Below, piece by piece: positions 1 through 8,747 of a stretch of DNA of 49,499 bases (within the stretch, counting starts at the first letter, position 1; each line of letters begins with the position of its first letter). The stretch is taken from assembly GCF_014648095.1 (NCBI RefSeq), contig NZ_BMQL01000032.1:1-49499 (forward strand), written 5' to 3'. The position numbers were made by a program, and so were the translations under genes. The DNA is from Deinococcus ruber. GTDB lineage: Bacteria; Deinococcota; Deinococci; Deinococcales; Deinococcaceae. The notes beneath the pieces are model-generated. The model worked only from the letters and a program-made list of their open reading frames with translations. It did no database searches and was not told where the DNA came from.

Positions 1-27
1 GGTGCATAAAACTTTGCCATCCCCTAG

Positions 28-555
28 TTTACTCGGGAATTAATCGGAATCCGTATAAGATATGTGGGCAGCTCGGTGCTGTGGTACGTCCTCCCGCTGG
101 TGCTGGGATTGGCACTGGGTTCGGAACCCACACGCTTCGAGGCATTCTGGCGCAGATCCCGATTTGCGGTGGGCGGGCTGGCGCTGCTGGCGACCGCCTG
201 GTATCTGCCGCTGGGCATCGCTGAAGTACGGGGCACGCCGCTGATTGCCCGAAATTACACGCTGGGGAACTGGCTCTTTACAGCGCTGGCTGCCCTGACG
301 ATTGCAGGGATCAGTCTGGATCTGGCGCGAGGTCGGAACTGGTCTCGACTCCAGCGGCTCGGACAGACCAGCCTTCAGGTGTATCTGGTGCACCCGGCGC
401 TGCTGTGGGCTCTTGAACAGGGTGGTTTCCCTGGCTCGACGCTGCTGTTTCCGCTGGTAATGGCGCTTTATACCGGACTGGGTGTATGTGTTCCCTGGGG
501 TCTGGCGACCGTCATTCAGGGCCGCCGCCCCTCGATCTGGCTGTTTGGTCGCTGA
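28..555 (+). pseudogene. Acyltransferase-3-like membrane protein, C-terminal fragment
   Basis: The readable protein (about 160 residues from a GTG at 64) has four or five hydrophobic helices separated by short Arg-rich loops, and ends with a segment around 'LQVYLVHPALLWAL' followed by 'PLVMALYTGLGVCVPW'. That His-Pro helix is typical of the C-terminal end of acyltransferase family 3 (OafA/NodX-like) membrane proteins, which are normally 350-400 residues. The first half is missing: in this frame stops occur at 7-9 and 25-27, so upstream coding sequence has been lost, not merely cut by the window edge. A TATAAG box at 54-59 lies four bases before the GTG, so the remnant could still be transcribed. 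The family call is moderately sure; any residual function is doubtful. Confidence 0.5.
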
Positions 556-752
556 TTGCCGCTTTCGACAGCTAGGTAATCAGAACTTTCAGTTGATCCA
601 ACGCAAAGAGTAAGACAACGACATGCAGGCGCCTTTGATGCTTGCGTTTATCTGATGCTCGTTGGACAGAACCCAACCCCGGCATCGTTTCGGTGGCTGC
701 CAACCTGCGCGGTGAAGTATGTACCAGGCTACGGAACGGTGAGTTCCTTCAG

Positions 753-779
753 CTAAAGTGCGTCTTAAAACTCTGTTAG
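753..779 (+). repeat. IS left terminal inverted repeat
   Basis: The outer 19 bp, starting CTAAAGTGCGTC, match the right end perfectly in inverted orientation; over 27 bp there are two mismatches. Confidence 0.85.
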
Positions 780-813
780 AAAGGCAACTATGGATGTCGC
801 AGGACGCTGAAGA

Positions 814-1653
814 ATAGACAGAGCAGCGTACAGTTCGGATCTGACCGATGCTGAGTGGGCGGTGCTCGAGCCCCTCTTTCCTCCGGCAGCCACGACAGGA
901 CGACCACGGAAGTGGTCGTTTCGAACCGTTCTGAACGGCATGTTCTCCGTGATTCGAGGTGGGAATGCCTGGCGCTTGATGCCGCATGATCTGCTCCCGT
1001 GGGAGACCGCATCCCTTGACCATCGCTTGTGGCGGCTCCAAGGCTTCTGGGAGGTGTTGCACACCACCCTTCGGAAACAAGTTCGTGTCCAGGCTGGGCG
1101 TGAAAGCACGCCCAGCGCCGGCATCATGGACAGCCAATCGGCACGGACCAGTGAAGCGGGCGGCCCGCGGGGCTTTGATGGGGGGGAAAAGATCAATGGG
1201 CGCAAGCGCCATATCCTGGTCGACACGCTCATCCTCGTTCTTGGCGTCAAGGTGCATGAGGCGAGCCTGCAAGACCGCGCCGGCGCGGTTTTGCTGTTCG
1301 ACAAGGTTCGGAACACGTTTCCACGCCTGCAGCACATCTGGGCGGAAGCTGGATAGACCGGCAACCTCGCGGCTACCGTCAAAAAAGTGTTGGGATGGGA
1401 GCTGGAGCGTGTCAACCATCCCTGGGCAGGCAACATCGGCACCTGGGCACCCGTGGATGCGCCGCCCCCGTCTATTGACGTGCCCTCTGGCGTTGTCGTG
1501 TTGAAACGTCGCTGGGTGGCCCTGCGGACCTTCGCTTGGCTCGGGAAGTCTCGGCGCATGACCCGTGACTTCGAAGCCCTGCCAGAAACTACCGAGAACT
1601 TGGTATACGAAGTGATGATCCGCCTGATGGTTCGCCGCCTTGCAAGAAGGTGA
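814..1653 (+). pseudogene. IS5-family transposase, inactivated
   Basis: Read through its stop, the frame gives an IS5-family DDE transposase of about 279 residues. It begins 'SSDLTDAEWAVLEPLFPP' and ends '[14 protein letters not shown]'. Several lesions are visible. There is no in-frame ATG, GTG or TTG at the expected start: an ATA stands at 814-816, and the ATG at 790 is followed by a stop at 808-810. An amber codon at 1354-1356 replaces the Tyr of the usual 'ADAGYTGN' motif. The second catalytic Asp in that motif reads Glu ('WAEAG'). The catalytic Glu normally in 'VERTFAW' reads Leu ('VALRTFAW'). The first Asp ('GIMDSQSARTSE') is intact. The family residues are from general knowledge; the substitutions are read directly. 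The protein cannot be active. Confidence 0.88.
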
Positions 1654-1684
1654 AGGGAAGTGCGTCTAGGACGCATTTCCCTTC
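1652..1684 (+). terminator. Hairpin over the transposase stop codon
   Basis: A 15-bp stem (1652-1666 with 1670-1684) has one G-T wobble and a 3-nt loop. No U-tract follows, so it may be an IS-end structure or a repeat element and not a classical terminator. Confidence 0.45.
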
Positions 1685-1698
1685 GTCCACCCGTCTTC

Positions 1699-1725
1699 CT
1701 GACAAAGTTTTAAGACGCACTTTAG
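1699..1725 (-). repeat. IS right terminal inverted repeat
   Basis: Inverted copy of 753-779. It ends in GACGCACTTTAG, the complement of the left tip. Confidence 0.85.
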
Positions 1726-2066
1726 TTCGCTGCAGGGCGACCTGCACAGCCCTGAAAGGGAGTTGTGCGGCAGTACCAACCACCGACCGGGCCCTCATCG
1801 CCAATGAGCTGCAAGACGACACCTTCATGCGTGAACTGCGCGAGCGTCACCCGGTCAAACGACAGCTCCAAATTGGGCAGGTGCTGGAACGTGCCCAGGC
1901 CTCAGGAACTGCAAAGCCGGTAGATCCGAGCATACTGTGCGGCCTAATGCTCGGGCCGATCTGGTATCGCCTGCTGATGCAACCCGCACCGCTCAAGGAC
2001 GCGTTCGCAGATCTGCTGGCAGCACAAACAGACACACTCGCGACGAGAGGAACGCGGGCGCTGTGA
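1725..2066 (+). pseudogene. TetR-family regulator, C-terminal remnant
   Basis: From about 1785 the frame reads 'RALIANELQDDTFMRELR', then '...QIGQVLERAQASGTAKP' and 'LMLGPIWYRLLMQPAPLKDAFADLL'. This is the pattern of the C-terminal ligand-binding domain of TetR regulators that carry a TetR_C_11-type domain. No DNA-binding helix-turn-helix is present. The frame runs back into the IS right end at 1725, and nothing on the far side of the IS looks like a TetR N-terminus. The remnant is therefore a 5'-truncated gene, probably lost by deletion next to the IS. The roughly 20 residues before 'RALIANEL' do not resemble the family. Confidence 0.55.
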
Positions 2067-2399
2067 TCAGGTGTTCACGTCACGGCGACGATCTGTCTCG
2101 GCGATGCCGACCAGCAACGCGCCAGCCCCAACCATGTGCTTCCCGCCGCTCCAAGCCATCGAGGACGAGCAGGTGGATTTGATAGCCCGAAACCTCACGC
2201 TGATGAACAGGCACACCGTCCAGCAGAAACGACAGGTGCGCAGCCAACCTAACTCCACCAGCAAGATCAGGCGGCCACGCTCGGCCGTCCGCAATGATAC
2301 TTGCACAGCAACTTCTAACAGACAGGCCAAGTCGAGGGTGTGACGCCTTTACCACATCATTGCACCATTTACTGGGCCTCTTGGTGAGTCGTCACCTTC
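2067..2399. other. Intergenic, no supported gene
   Basis: Short open frames exist on both strands (for example 2080-2355 minus), but none has a recognisable domain, a convincing ribosome-binding site or a family-like sequence. The stretch probably belongs to the decayed zone around the IS. Confidence 0.4.
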
Positions 2400-3281
2400 T
2401 TAAACCTCTCCTCCCCATTGCTGCCCATGGTGCGCCCAGGCGGCTTCGATGGCTGCCAGCGTCTCGGCAGGCAGTGGCCCCTGCTGCACGAGTGCCGCGT
2501 TCCGCTCCAGATTTTCCAGTCGCCCTGTGCCCACGATGATGCTGCTGACGCCCGGCGCATATGCCGAGAAGCGCAGGGCCAGTTCGCTGAAGTCGAGATC
2601 GCCCGGTTGCAGGTTCAGTGCGTGAAGCCTCTCCCAGTACGTTTCGGCGTATTCGCCTGCCGGACGCGTGGGGTACGTCCACGCCATGTTCGCCACCGGG
2701 CGCTTTCCGATCACGCCCAGCCCCAGCCGCGCCGCATCCGGCAGAACGTGGTGCAGGCTCCACTGATCGGCGATGTTCACGCTGGTCTGCACGCTTCCGA
2801 ACCGCCCGGAATGCACCGCCCAGTCGAGCGCTTCGTTCTCTCCGCTGTAGGCCGCCACCCGGATCTGTCCTGCCTGCCGCGCTTCGTCGAGGGCACCCAG
2901 CAGGTCGTCCCGTTGCAGCACGTCCAGCGGGCAACTGTGCAGATGAAATACGTCCAGATAATCGGTTCGCATGACACGCAGCGCACGTTCGATGCCCAGA
3001 CGGATATTCTGGGGCGTCCAGTCCTGCGTCCCTTCGATGTCGTAGCCGCCCTTGCTCGACAGCACGAAGTCGCCGCGCCGCCAGCTCAGATGCCGCCCGA
3101 TGCGCTCCTCGGACAGTCCGTAGCCACGCGCCGTATCGATCAGCGTCAGGCCCAGATCGACGGCACGGTTCAGCAGCGTGCCCGCAGCGTCTTCACTCAT
3201 CTGTGGGCCGCCGATGTGCCCCGCCCCGAAGCCGAGCACCCCCACCCGGAGGCCCGATTCTCCAAATTCACGTTCCAACAT
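2400..3281 (-). CDS. Aldo/keto reductase
   Basis: This 293-residue protein has the fold and length of NADPH-dependent aldo/keto reductases, which reduce aldehydes and ketones in the cytoplasm. The catalytic tetrad is readable: Asp and Tyr in 'LIDTARGYGLSEERIG', Lys in 'VLSSKGGYD', and His in 'FHLHSCPLD'. The ATG at 3281 was chosen because the conserved 'EFGESGLRVGVLGFG' start follows at once; a longer upstream frame adds 85 residues unlike the family. A TACACT box ends six bases before this ATG and no Shine-Dalgarno is visible, which suggests a leaderless mRNA. The gene is divergent from the phosphodiesterase gene at 3382. The substrate cannot be predicted. Confidence 0.9.
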   Translation of the reverse strand: MLEREFGESGLRVGVLGFGAGHIGGPQMSEDAAGTLLNRAVDLGLTLIDTARGYGLSEERIGRHLSWRRGDFVLSSKGGYDIEGTQDWTPQNIRLGIERALRVMRTDYLDVFHLHSCPLDVLQRDDLLGALDEARQAGQIRVAAYSGENEALDWAVHSGRFGSVQTSVNIADQWSLHHVLPDAARLGLGVIGKRPVANMAWTYPTRPAGEYAETYWERLHALNLQPGDLDFSELALRFSAYAPGVSSIIVGTGRLENLERNAALVQQGPLPAETLAAIEAAWAHHGQQWGGEV

Positions 3282-3287
3282 GCCGGA

Positions 3288-3293
3288 AGTGTA
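3288..3293 (-). promoter_or_regulatory. Putative -10 box, leaderless start of the 2400-3281 gene
   Basis: TACACT on the minus strand lies six bases before the ATG, so transcription would begin at or next to the start codon. No good -35 box is seen. The same box and spacing precede nadE. Confidence 0.35.
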
Positions 3294-3381
3294 GCAACGC
3301 AGCGCAGCCCGCAGCCCACATCCTGTGCGCCGTGTGCCCGAGCTGACACGATCATGAACAAGTAGAGGTCTGCTGTACGGC

Positions 3382-5355
3382 ATGAAGCGAATTCTCTTCG
3401 GAAGCAGCCTGATCGGTGCCCTTCTCCTCGGGAGCTGCAACCAGATCACCGCCGCGCAGCAGACCATCCTGCCACACCGCACCATCATCTTCGTGTGGGA
3501 CGGCATGCGGCCCGACGCCATCTCGCAGACCGACACGCCTAACCTGTACGCGCTTCAGCAGAAAGGCGTGAAATTCGCTGACAACCACAGCACCTACCCG
3601 ACCTTCACCATGATGAATGCCGCCAGCTTCGCCACCGGCAGCTTTCCAGGCACCACCGGCTTTTACGGCAATACCCTGTGGCAGCCGGGCCCGACCGGCA
3701 AGGACGCCAGCGGCGCAAACGTAGACTTCCAGCAGCCCGCGTTTACCGAGGATTACGCCATTTTGCAGGACCTCGACGCCTTCTACCAGGGCCAGCTGTT
3801 GCTGGTGGGCACGCTGTTCCAGGCAGCCCAGAAAGCGGGCCTGAAGACGGCGGCCATCGGCAAGAGCGGCCCGGCCTTCCTTCAGGATTACAAGCGCGGC
3901 GGCACCATTCTCGACGAGCGCCACGTGTGGCCCGCGAGCGTGGCGAAGGGTCTTCAGGCGGCGGGCATCAAGCTGCCGATCCTGACTCCGGTGGCCTACC
4001 CGAACGGCGACGTGACCCTGAGCGCCGACAACGGCAACCCCACGGCGGGCAAGTCCAAGGCGACCCTGAACGACAAGGTGTCGAGCGACCCCACCGTCGG
4101 CACCACCGAGCTGAACGCCGACGCCAACACCTACATGATGTCGGCCTACCTGAACTACATCCTGCCGACCCAGAAGCCCGACCTCAGCCTGATCTGGCTG
4201 CGGAGCCCCGACTCGACCGAGCACAGCTACGGCGTGGGCACGCCCGCCTTCCGCGACGCCCTGCACACCCAGGACGCGCTGCTCGGACAGTTGCAGGCCA
4301 AGCTGAAGACCCTGGGCTACGGCGACGACACCAACATCATCGTGGTCAGCGATCACGGACACAGCAACGTGGCTGGCGACACCGCCTATTTCCCGCTCCG
4401 CAGCATCACGGGCGGGCAGACCGGCGCAGTGGACGCGGCGAACGGCTACTCGGTGTCGGGTGACGTGCGGACCGCCGACCTGATGACCCGTCAGGGCTTC
4501 AAGGCATTCGACGGCAGCGGCTGCATCAACGATCCGGTCATGAGCGGCATCAAGGCCGACGGCAGCGTGGTATATGCGCCCAAGACCGACGTGGACGGCA
4601 GCATCTGCGGCAAGGCGGGCACGGTGTACACCACCCCCAGCTACCGCGTTCCGGCGACCGTTCCGAGCGACGCCTTCGTGATCGCGGCCAACGGCGGCAG
4701 CGACTACCTGTACAATCCGGCCCACGACCCCGTACTGGTTGCCAAGGCGGTCAAGTTCCTCCAGTCGCGTGAGGAGTACGGCGCGATCTTCGTGGATGAC
4801 CGCTACAACATCCCCGGCACCCTGCCGATGAGCCGTGTTCGCCTGGAAAACACCGCCGGGCGCAATCCCGACATCATGGTGAGCTTCAGCAGCAATCCCA
4901 GCGCCGTGGTGCAGGGCTTCACCGGGACCGAGTACGAGAGCGCGGGCAACAACCGGGGCATGCACGGTTCGTTCGGCGTGACCGACGTGCACAACACCCT
5001 GGTGGCGGCTGGCCCGAACTTCCGCAGCGGCGCGAGCAACACCCTGCCGACCGGAAACGTGGACGTGGCCCCGACCGTCGCCGCGATCTTCGGAGTGCCG
5101 CTGCCCCAGGCTGACGGGCGCGTGCTGAACGAGGCGCTGGTCGGCGGCGAGAACCTGAACTATCCGGTTCAGAGCCAGACCGTGACGCCCACCAGCAGCG
5201 CCACCGGCCTGAGCGTCGCCCGCCCCACCGATCCCGACGGCAAGGATCTGAACTTGGCTGTCACGTCGTACAGCATCAACCTGCAAACCAAAACGCTGAC
5301 GCAGAACGGCAAGACCTACACCTACTTCGACAGTGCAGCCGCCGTTCGCAAGTAA
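3382..5355 (+). CDS. Type I phosphodiesterase/nucleotide pyrophosphatase-like lipoprotein
   Basis: This 657-residue protein belongs to the alkaline-phosphatase superfamily, nucleotide pyrophosphatase/phosphodiesterase (NPP) branch. A lipoprotein signal peptide ends in Leu-Gly-Ser-Cys (Cys19), so the enzyme should be anchored outside the cytoplasm. Metal and active-site motifs appear in family order: Asp40 in 'VWDGMRPD', the likely Thr nucleophile Thr76 with Asn79 in 'YPTFTMMNAASFATG', Asp and His in 'SPDSTEHSYG', and the late 'VVSDHGHSN' metal motif. A further conserved-looking 'GMHGSFG' follows. A normal NPP catalytic domain is about 400 residues, so this one has insertions and a C-terminal extension of about 70 residues. 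The role is probably hydrolysis of extracellular phosphodiesters or nucleotides; the substrate is unknown. It overlaps the next gene by 23 bp. Confidence 0.85.
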   Translation: MKRILFGSSLIGALLLGSCNQITAAQQTILPHRTIIFVWDGMRPDAISQTDTPNLYALQQKGVKFADNHSTYPTFTMMNAASFATGSFPGTTGFYGNTLWQPGPTGKDASGANVDFQQPAFTEDYAILQDLDAFYQGQLLLVGTLFQAAQKAGLKTAAIGKSGPAFLQDYKRGGTILDERHVWPASVAKGLQAAGIKLPILTPVAYPNGDVTLSADNGNPTAGKSKATLNDKVSSDPTVGTTELNADANTYMMSAYLNYILPTQKPDLSLIWLRSPDSTEHSYGVGTPAFRDALHTQDALLGQLQAKLKTLGYGDDTNIIVVSDHGHSNVAGDTAYFPLRSITGGQTGAVDAANGYSVSGDVRTADLMTRQGFKAFDGSGCINDPVMSGIKADGSVVYAPKTDVDGSICGKAGTVYTTPSYRVPATVPSDAFVIAANGGSDYLYNPAHDPVLVAKAVKFLQSREEYGAIFVDDRYNIPGTLPMSRVRLENTAGRNPDIMVSFSSNPSAVVQGFTGTEYESAGNNRGMHGSFGVTDVHNTLVAAGPNFRSGASNTLPTGNVDVAPTVAAIFGVPLPQADGRVLNEALVGGENLNYPVQSQTVTPTSSATGLSVARPTDPDGKDLNLAVTSYSINLQTKTLTQNGKTYTYFDSAAAVRK

Positions 5356-5983
5356 GGCGGGCCGGGCAGGTTCACTGCTCGCTCTGGCCCTGATGGGAAG
5401 CAGCCTGGCAGCAGCGCCGCTTCCCACCTGGGAGAGTGTGTTCGGTGACACGCGCCCCGCCGTCCACCTGAGCGCGACGTACCCGGACACGCAGGGCAAA
5501 ACTCAGGTGCTGGAATTCTGGCGCGACGCCTCGGGGCGGGTGGTACGCCGGACCGGGCAGCGTGCCGAGCTGCGCCTCACGCCTGCCGGAGACGGTGAAG
5601 ACGTGTACCAGCTGCGAAATCTGGTGAACCGCACCGCCTTCGACGTTCACCGGGTCAATCTGGTGCAGGTCGGGATTTTCACCGACCGCTGGAGCGTGCA
5701 GCATCTGCTCGACCGCCCAGCCGGAGCGTATACGCTGAGCGATCTGAAACGCCAGACGAAGACGGCTGCGGGTGAATGCGCGTGGTGGCGCGTGAAACTG
5801 GCGTCCGGAAAGATGACCGAGGTGTGCTGGTCGAGCACGCTGGGGCTGCCGCTTCAGCTGGTCTCGGGGGGGCGCACGGTGCTGAAGGTGAACAGTGTGC
5901 AGCCGCTGAAGGGTCTGCCATCTGCCACGCTGCCATCCGGATGGCAGGAATACAACGCGGATGAAGACCTGGCTCCAGACTGA
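5333..5983 (+). CDS. Secreted protein of unknown function
   Basis: A GTG at 5333 lies inside the end of the phosphodiesterase gene (23-bp overlap, different frame), which implies translational coupling. The 216-residue product begins with a basic segment and a hydrophobic stretch 'SLLALALMGSSLAAA', an export signal with a plausible cleavage site after Ala-Ala-Ala. The mature part is mostly beta-like, with 'VLEFWRDASGRVVRRTG' and a pair of Cys residues in 'ECAWWRVKL' and 'EVCWSSTLGLPL' that could form a disulfide. The 'WRDASGRVVR...LG.P' pattern resembles periplasmic proteins built around a lipoprotein-carrier-like beta barrel, but I cannot assign a family. Coupling to the phosphodiesterase suggests a joint extracytoplasmic function. 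Confidence 0.75.
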   Translation: MQPPFASKAGRAGSLLALALMGSSLAAAPLPTWESVFGDTRPAVHLSATYPDTQGKTQVLEFWRDASGRVVRRTGQRAELRLTPAGDGEDVYQLRNLVNRTAFDVHRVNLVQVGIFTDRWSVQHLLDRPAGAYTLSDLKRQTKTAAGECAWWRVKLASGKMTEVCWSSTLGLPLQLVSGGRTVLKVNSVQPLKGLPSATLPSGWQEYNADEDLAPD

Positions 5984-6006
5984 CCTGCACAGCAGCGAAA
6001 ACAACG

Positions 6007-6048
6007 AAGAAGGCGAAGGAGACACCGTTCAGTCTCCTTCGCCTTCTT
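6007..6048. terminator. Bidirectional terminator
   Basis: A perfect 17-bp stem (6007-6023 with 6032-6048) with an 8-nt loop lies between the convergent genes ending at 5983 (+) and 6054 (-). It is the strongest hairpin in the window. Confidence 0.85.
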
Positions 6049-6053
6049 TGTGG

Positions 6054-7568
6054 TCATGCAGTGCCGGAATCCGTGTCGCCCAGTCCGTCTTCCAGGCGGG
6101 AAATCAGCTGTTCGCGGGCTGTCTGAAGATCGGCGCTCAGACTGACGCGGTAGGTATGCGGATTGAGCAGCCGCAGCGTGCCTTCGGGCAGGCGCGAACA
6201 TTCACCCCTGGCGCGGCGTTGCAGGTCTTCCAGCGCTTCCGGGGCAGTCACCCGCCGACCCGCTTCCATCACGGTCTGGCGCGGATTTTCCCAGCTCAGA
6301 CCGGCTGGCAGACGGCTGCGGCGCAGCGGATTTGCAGGGTCACTGACCCGCTCACCCACCGAGGGCGGCTCCTCCTGACTTCCGAGACTCACCACGTCCC
6401 AGGCAAGTTGCTGATGGCTGCTGTGTGCACGCCACACACGCTTGCGCCCCGGCAGGCTGGTCTTGGCCGGATCGCCCGTCAGCTTCATACGTGGCTGACC
6501 GTCCAGTTCGGCCAGCTTGTAAACGCCGCCCAGTGCGCCCCCGCCCTCACCGCCGCCGGTCACGAGTTGCGTTCCCACGGCATAGATGTCGAGCCGCGCA
6601 CCCTCACTGATCAGGCTCTGAATCACGTTTTCAGACAGGTCGTTCGATGCCATGATCTTCACGTCTGGAAAGCCTGCCGCATCGAGCGCCGCCCGCACCC
6701 GGCGCGACAGGTACGCCAGATCACCCGAATCCAGCCGCACCGCCCGCAGTTCCGTTCCGCGCCCGCGCAGTTCCTGTGCCACGGTCAGCGCGTTGGGAAG
6801 GCCGCTTGCCAGGGTATTGACCGTGTCGAGCAGCAGCGTGGTAGAGGCCGGATGCAGCTCGGCATACGCCCGGAAGGCGGTCAGTTCGTCGGGAAAACTC
6901 TCGACCCAGGCGTGGGCGTGCGTCCCCACCACCGGCAGCCCGTAGCGTTGCCCGGCCAGTACGTTGCTGGTCGCCGCCGCGCCGCCGATAAACGCCGCTC
7001 TGGACGCACTCAACGCGCCGTCTGGCCCCTGCGCCCGCCGAGCGCCGAACTCGATCACCGAGCCGCCGCCTGCCACCGACACGCAGCGGGCCGCCTTGGT
7101 GGCGACGAGCGTCTGAAAATTCAGAGTATTCAGCAGCGCGGTTTCGATCAGCTGCGCTTCCCACAGCGGGGCAGTCACGGTCAGCAGCGGCTCGTGGGCG
7201 AATACCACCGACCCCTCGGGAAAGCTCTCGATACGCCCGCTGAAGCGCCAGCCGCGCAGAGCCTCCAGAAACGCAGCATCGAACAGGTTCAGGCTCTCCA
7301 GATACCGGACGGCATCGGTGCCGAACCGCAGCTGCTCGACGTACTCCAGCGCGTTCTCCAGACCCGCCCAGACCGCGTAGCCCCCGCCATACGGACTGCG
7401 GCGAAAGTACAGATCGAACACCGCCTGCTGCTGGTGCATGCCGTGATGCCAGTAGCCGTGCAGCATGCTGAGCTGATACAGATCGGTCAGCAGCGGCGAG
7501 AGGTGGACGGGCGTCTGCTGAACGGAGCCCGTGTGTTGCGGCGGAACGTCGGAATCCGGTACGACCAT
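6054..7568 (-). CDS. pncB: Nicotinate phosphoribosyltransferase
   Basis: This 504-residue enzyme converts nicotinate and PRPP (with ATP) to nicotinate mononucleotide, the entry step of the Preiss-Handler NAD salvage pathway in the cytoplasm. Family features are clear: '[15 protein letters not shown]' near the N-terminus, '[13 protein letters not shown]', the active-site region '[15 protein letters not shown]', '[16 protein letters not shown]' and '[12 protein letters not shown]', followed by the glycine-rich '[20 protein letters not shown]'. The length is normal. It is divergent from nadE across 61 bp, which supports a shared role in NAD synthesis. No strong Shine-Dalgarno precedes the chosen ATG at 7568, so the start could shift slightly. 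Confidence 0.95.
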   Translation of the reverse strand: MVVPDSDVPPQHTGSVQQTPVHLSPLLTDLYQLSMLHGYWHHGMHQQQAVFDLYFRRSPYGGGYAVWAGLENALEYVEQLRFGTDAVRYLESLNLFDAAFLEALRGWRFSGRIESFPEGSVVFAHEPLLTVTAPLWEAQLIETALLNTLNFQTLVATKAARCVSVAGGGSVIEFGARRAQGPDGALSASRAAFIGGAAATSNVLAGQRYGLPVVGTHAHAWVESFPDELTAFRAYAELHPASTTLLLDTVNTLASGLPNALTVAQELRGRGTELRAVRLDSGDLAYLSRRVRAALDAAGFPDVKIMASNDLSENVIQSLISEGARLDIYAVGTQLVTGGGEGGGALGGVYKLAELDGQPRMKLTGDPAKTSLPGRKRVWRAHSSHQQLAWDVVSLGSQEEPPSVGERVSDPANPLRRSRLPAGLSWENPRQTVMEAGRRVTAPEALEDLQRRARGECSRLPEGTLRLLNPHTYRVSLSADLQTAREQLISRLEDGLGDTDSGTA

Positions 7569-7617
7569 TCAGGCATGATGACGCTTTGGGCCGTGACAGG
7601 ACAGAGAGGAGAGGCTT

Positions 7618-7623
7618 TACACT
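7618..7623 (+). promoter_or_regulatory. Putative -10 box, leaderless start of nadE
   Basis: TACACT lies six bases before the nadE ATG and would place the transcript start at that codon. A GTGACA at 7593-7598 is a possible but widely spaced (19 bp) -35 box. Confidence 0.4.
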
Positions 7624-7629
7624 CGGAAC

Positions 7630-8466
7630 ATGACCGAGATGCAGGCCCGCATTGCTGCCGAGCTGGGTGTTCAGCCGCACATCGACCCAGCCGCCGAGGT
7701 ACGCCGCCGCGTAGACTTTTTGAAACAGTACCTGCTGAGTACGCCCGCGCTTGGCCTGGTGCTGGGAATTTCCGGCGGTCAGGATTCCAGTCTAGCCGGA
7801 CGACTGTGTACGCTGGCAGTACAGGAACTGAACGCTGAGGCGAGTAGCAAGACACCGTTCAGCTTCGTGGCAGTGCGGCTGCCGTACAACACGCAGGCCG
7901 ATGAAGCCGACGCGCAGCTGGCCCTGAGTTTCATCGCAGCGCCGGAGGTGATGACGCTCAATATCGGCCCCGCCACCGACGCCGCCGCTGACAGCATGGC
8001 CGCCGCGCTGGGCGAGCCGCTGCGAGATTTCGTGCGCGGTAACCTGAAGGCCAGACAGCGAATGGCCCTCCAGTACGCGCTGGCCGGACAGCGAAACCTG
8101 CTGGTGGTCGGCACCGATCATGCCGCCGAGGCCGTGACGGGGTTCTATACCAAGTACGGCGACGGCGGCGTAGACCTGACGCCGCTGACTGGCCTGAGCA
8201 AACGGCAGGGCCGGGCGCTGCTGGAATACCTTCACGCCCCAGAACGGCTGTACCTGAAGACACCCACTGCCGACCTTGAAGACGAACGCCCGGGCCTTCC
8301 CGACGAGGCCGCGCTGGGAGTGACCTACGGGCAGCTCGACGACTACCTGGAAGGCCACGAGTTACCACCCGAGGTTTCGCAGCGGATCGAGACGCTGTAT
8401 ACCAACACGCGCCACAAACGCGCCATGCCTGCCAGTTTGCTGGACAGCTGGTGGCAGCTGGCATAA
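7630..8466 (+). CDS. nadE: Ammonia-dependent NAD+ synthetase
   Basis: This 278-residue protein amidates nicotinate adenine dinucleotide to NAD+ using ATP and ammonia, the last step of NAD synthesis. The P-loop 'SGGQDS' is at residues 48-53 ('[13 protein letters not shown]'), and '[19 protein letters not shown]' and '[16 protein letters not shown]' match the E. coli-type NadE. The size is that of the ammonia-dependent single-domain form; no glutaminase (nitrilase) domain is present. With pncB opposite, two steps of one pathway are encoded back to back; the intermediate NadD step is not in this window. Confidence 0.96.
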   Translation: MTEMQARIAAELGVQPHIDPAAEVRRRVDFLKQYLLSTPALGLVLGISGGQDSSLAGRLCTLAVQELNAEASSKTPFSFVAVRLPYNTQADEADAQLALSFIAAPEVMTLNIGPATDAAADSMAAALGEPLRDFVRGNLKARQRMALQYALAGQRNLLVVGTDHAAEAVTGFYTKYGDGGVDLTPLTGLSKRQGRALLEYLHAPERLYLKTPTADLEDERPGLPDEAALGVTYGQLDDYLEGHELPPEVSQRIETLYTNTRHKRAMPASLLDSWWQLA

Positions 8467-8747
8467 CGGAGAAAACGGTTGATGGAGAATGGTCGGAAAC
8501 ACATGCAAGAGAATTTGCGTACAGGACGCGTTTTTCTTGCAGAGCCACAGGAAGGCCAAGAAGGGGCCTCGAAACCATTTTGAGGGGTATGGGGGTCATG
8601 CTTCTGGAAGCTGGCCTCAGAAAACACAGGGCAAGGATCGCCGACCATTCAAACTCGTCCAATGTTCCTGCGGTTCATTGCCAGCTTCCAGCCAGCTGGT
8701 TACCTGCCCAAAACGTTCGGAGGAGTTCTGAGCCTTGATAGGGCGGA
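8467..8747. other. Intergenic, no supported gene
   Basis: Between the convergent nadE and dkgB genes I see no recognisable protein, RNA gene or strong terminator. Confidence 0.5.

Larger units (their letters stand above)
754..1724 (+). mobile_element. Degenerate IS5-family insertion sequence
   Basis: A 27-bp inverted repeat flanks a transposase remnant. The left copy is 753-779 and the right copy 1699-1725, with 25 of 27 positions identical. A TA dinucleotide at 754-755 and 1723-1724 fits the TA target duplication known for IS427-type IS5 elements, which puts the element proper at 756-1722 (967 bp, normal for the group). The transposase inside is inactive (see its entry). The element lies between an acyltransferase fragment and a TetR fragment. 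Confidence 0.85.

Noticed and set aside
41..60. Similarity between GGAATCCGTAT near the start and the inverted ATACGGAATC near 49443
   Set aside because: The match is only about ten bases with a mismatch and lies at arbitrary window ends, so it is not evidence of a repeat or circular junction.
2080..2355. Possible 91-residue protein on the minus strand
   Set aside because: No ribosome-binding site and no family resemblance; it lies in a decayed region.
3352..5499. Long open frame on the minus strand opposite the phosphodiesterase gene
   Set aside because: It lies antisense to a gene with a signal peptide and complete catalytic motifs. Its Ala/Val/His/Gly-rich product has no domain; such frames are a usual by-product of high-GC coding sequence.
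5961..7838. Open frame opposite pncB
   Set aside because: It runs through the terminator and antisense to pncB; no domain is seen.
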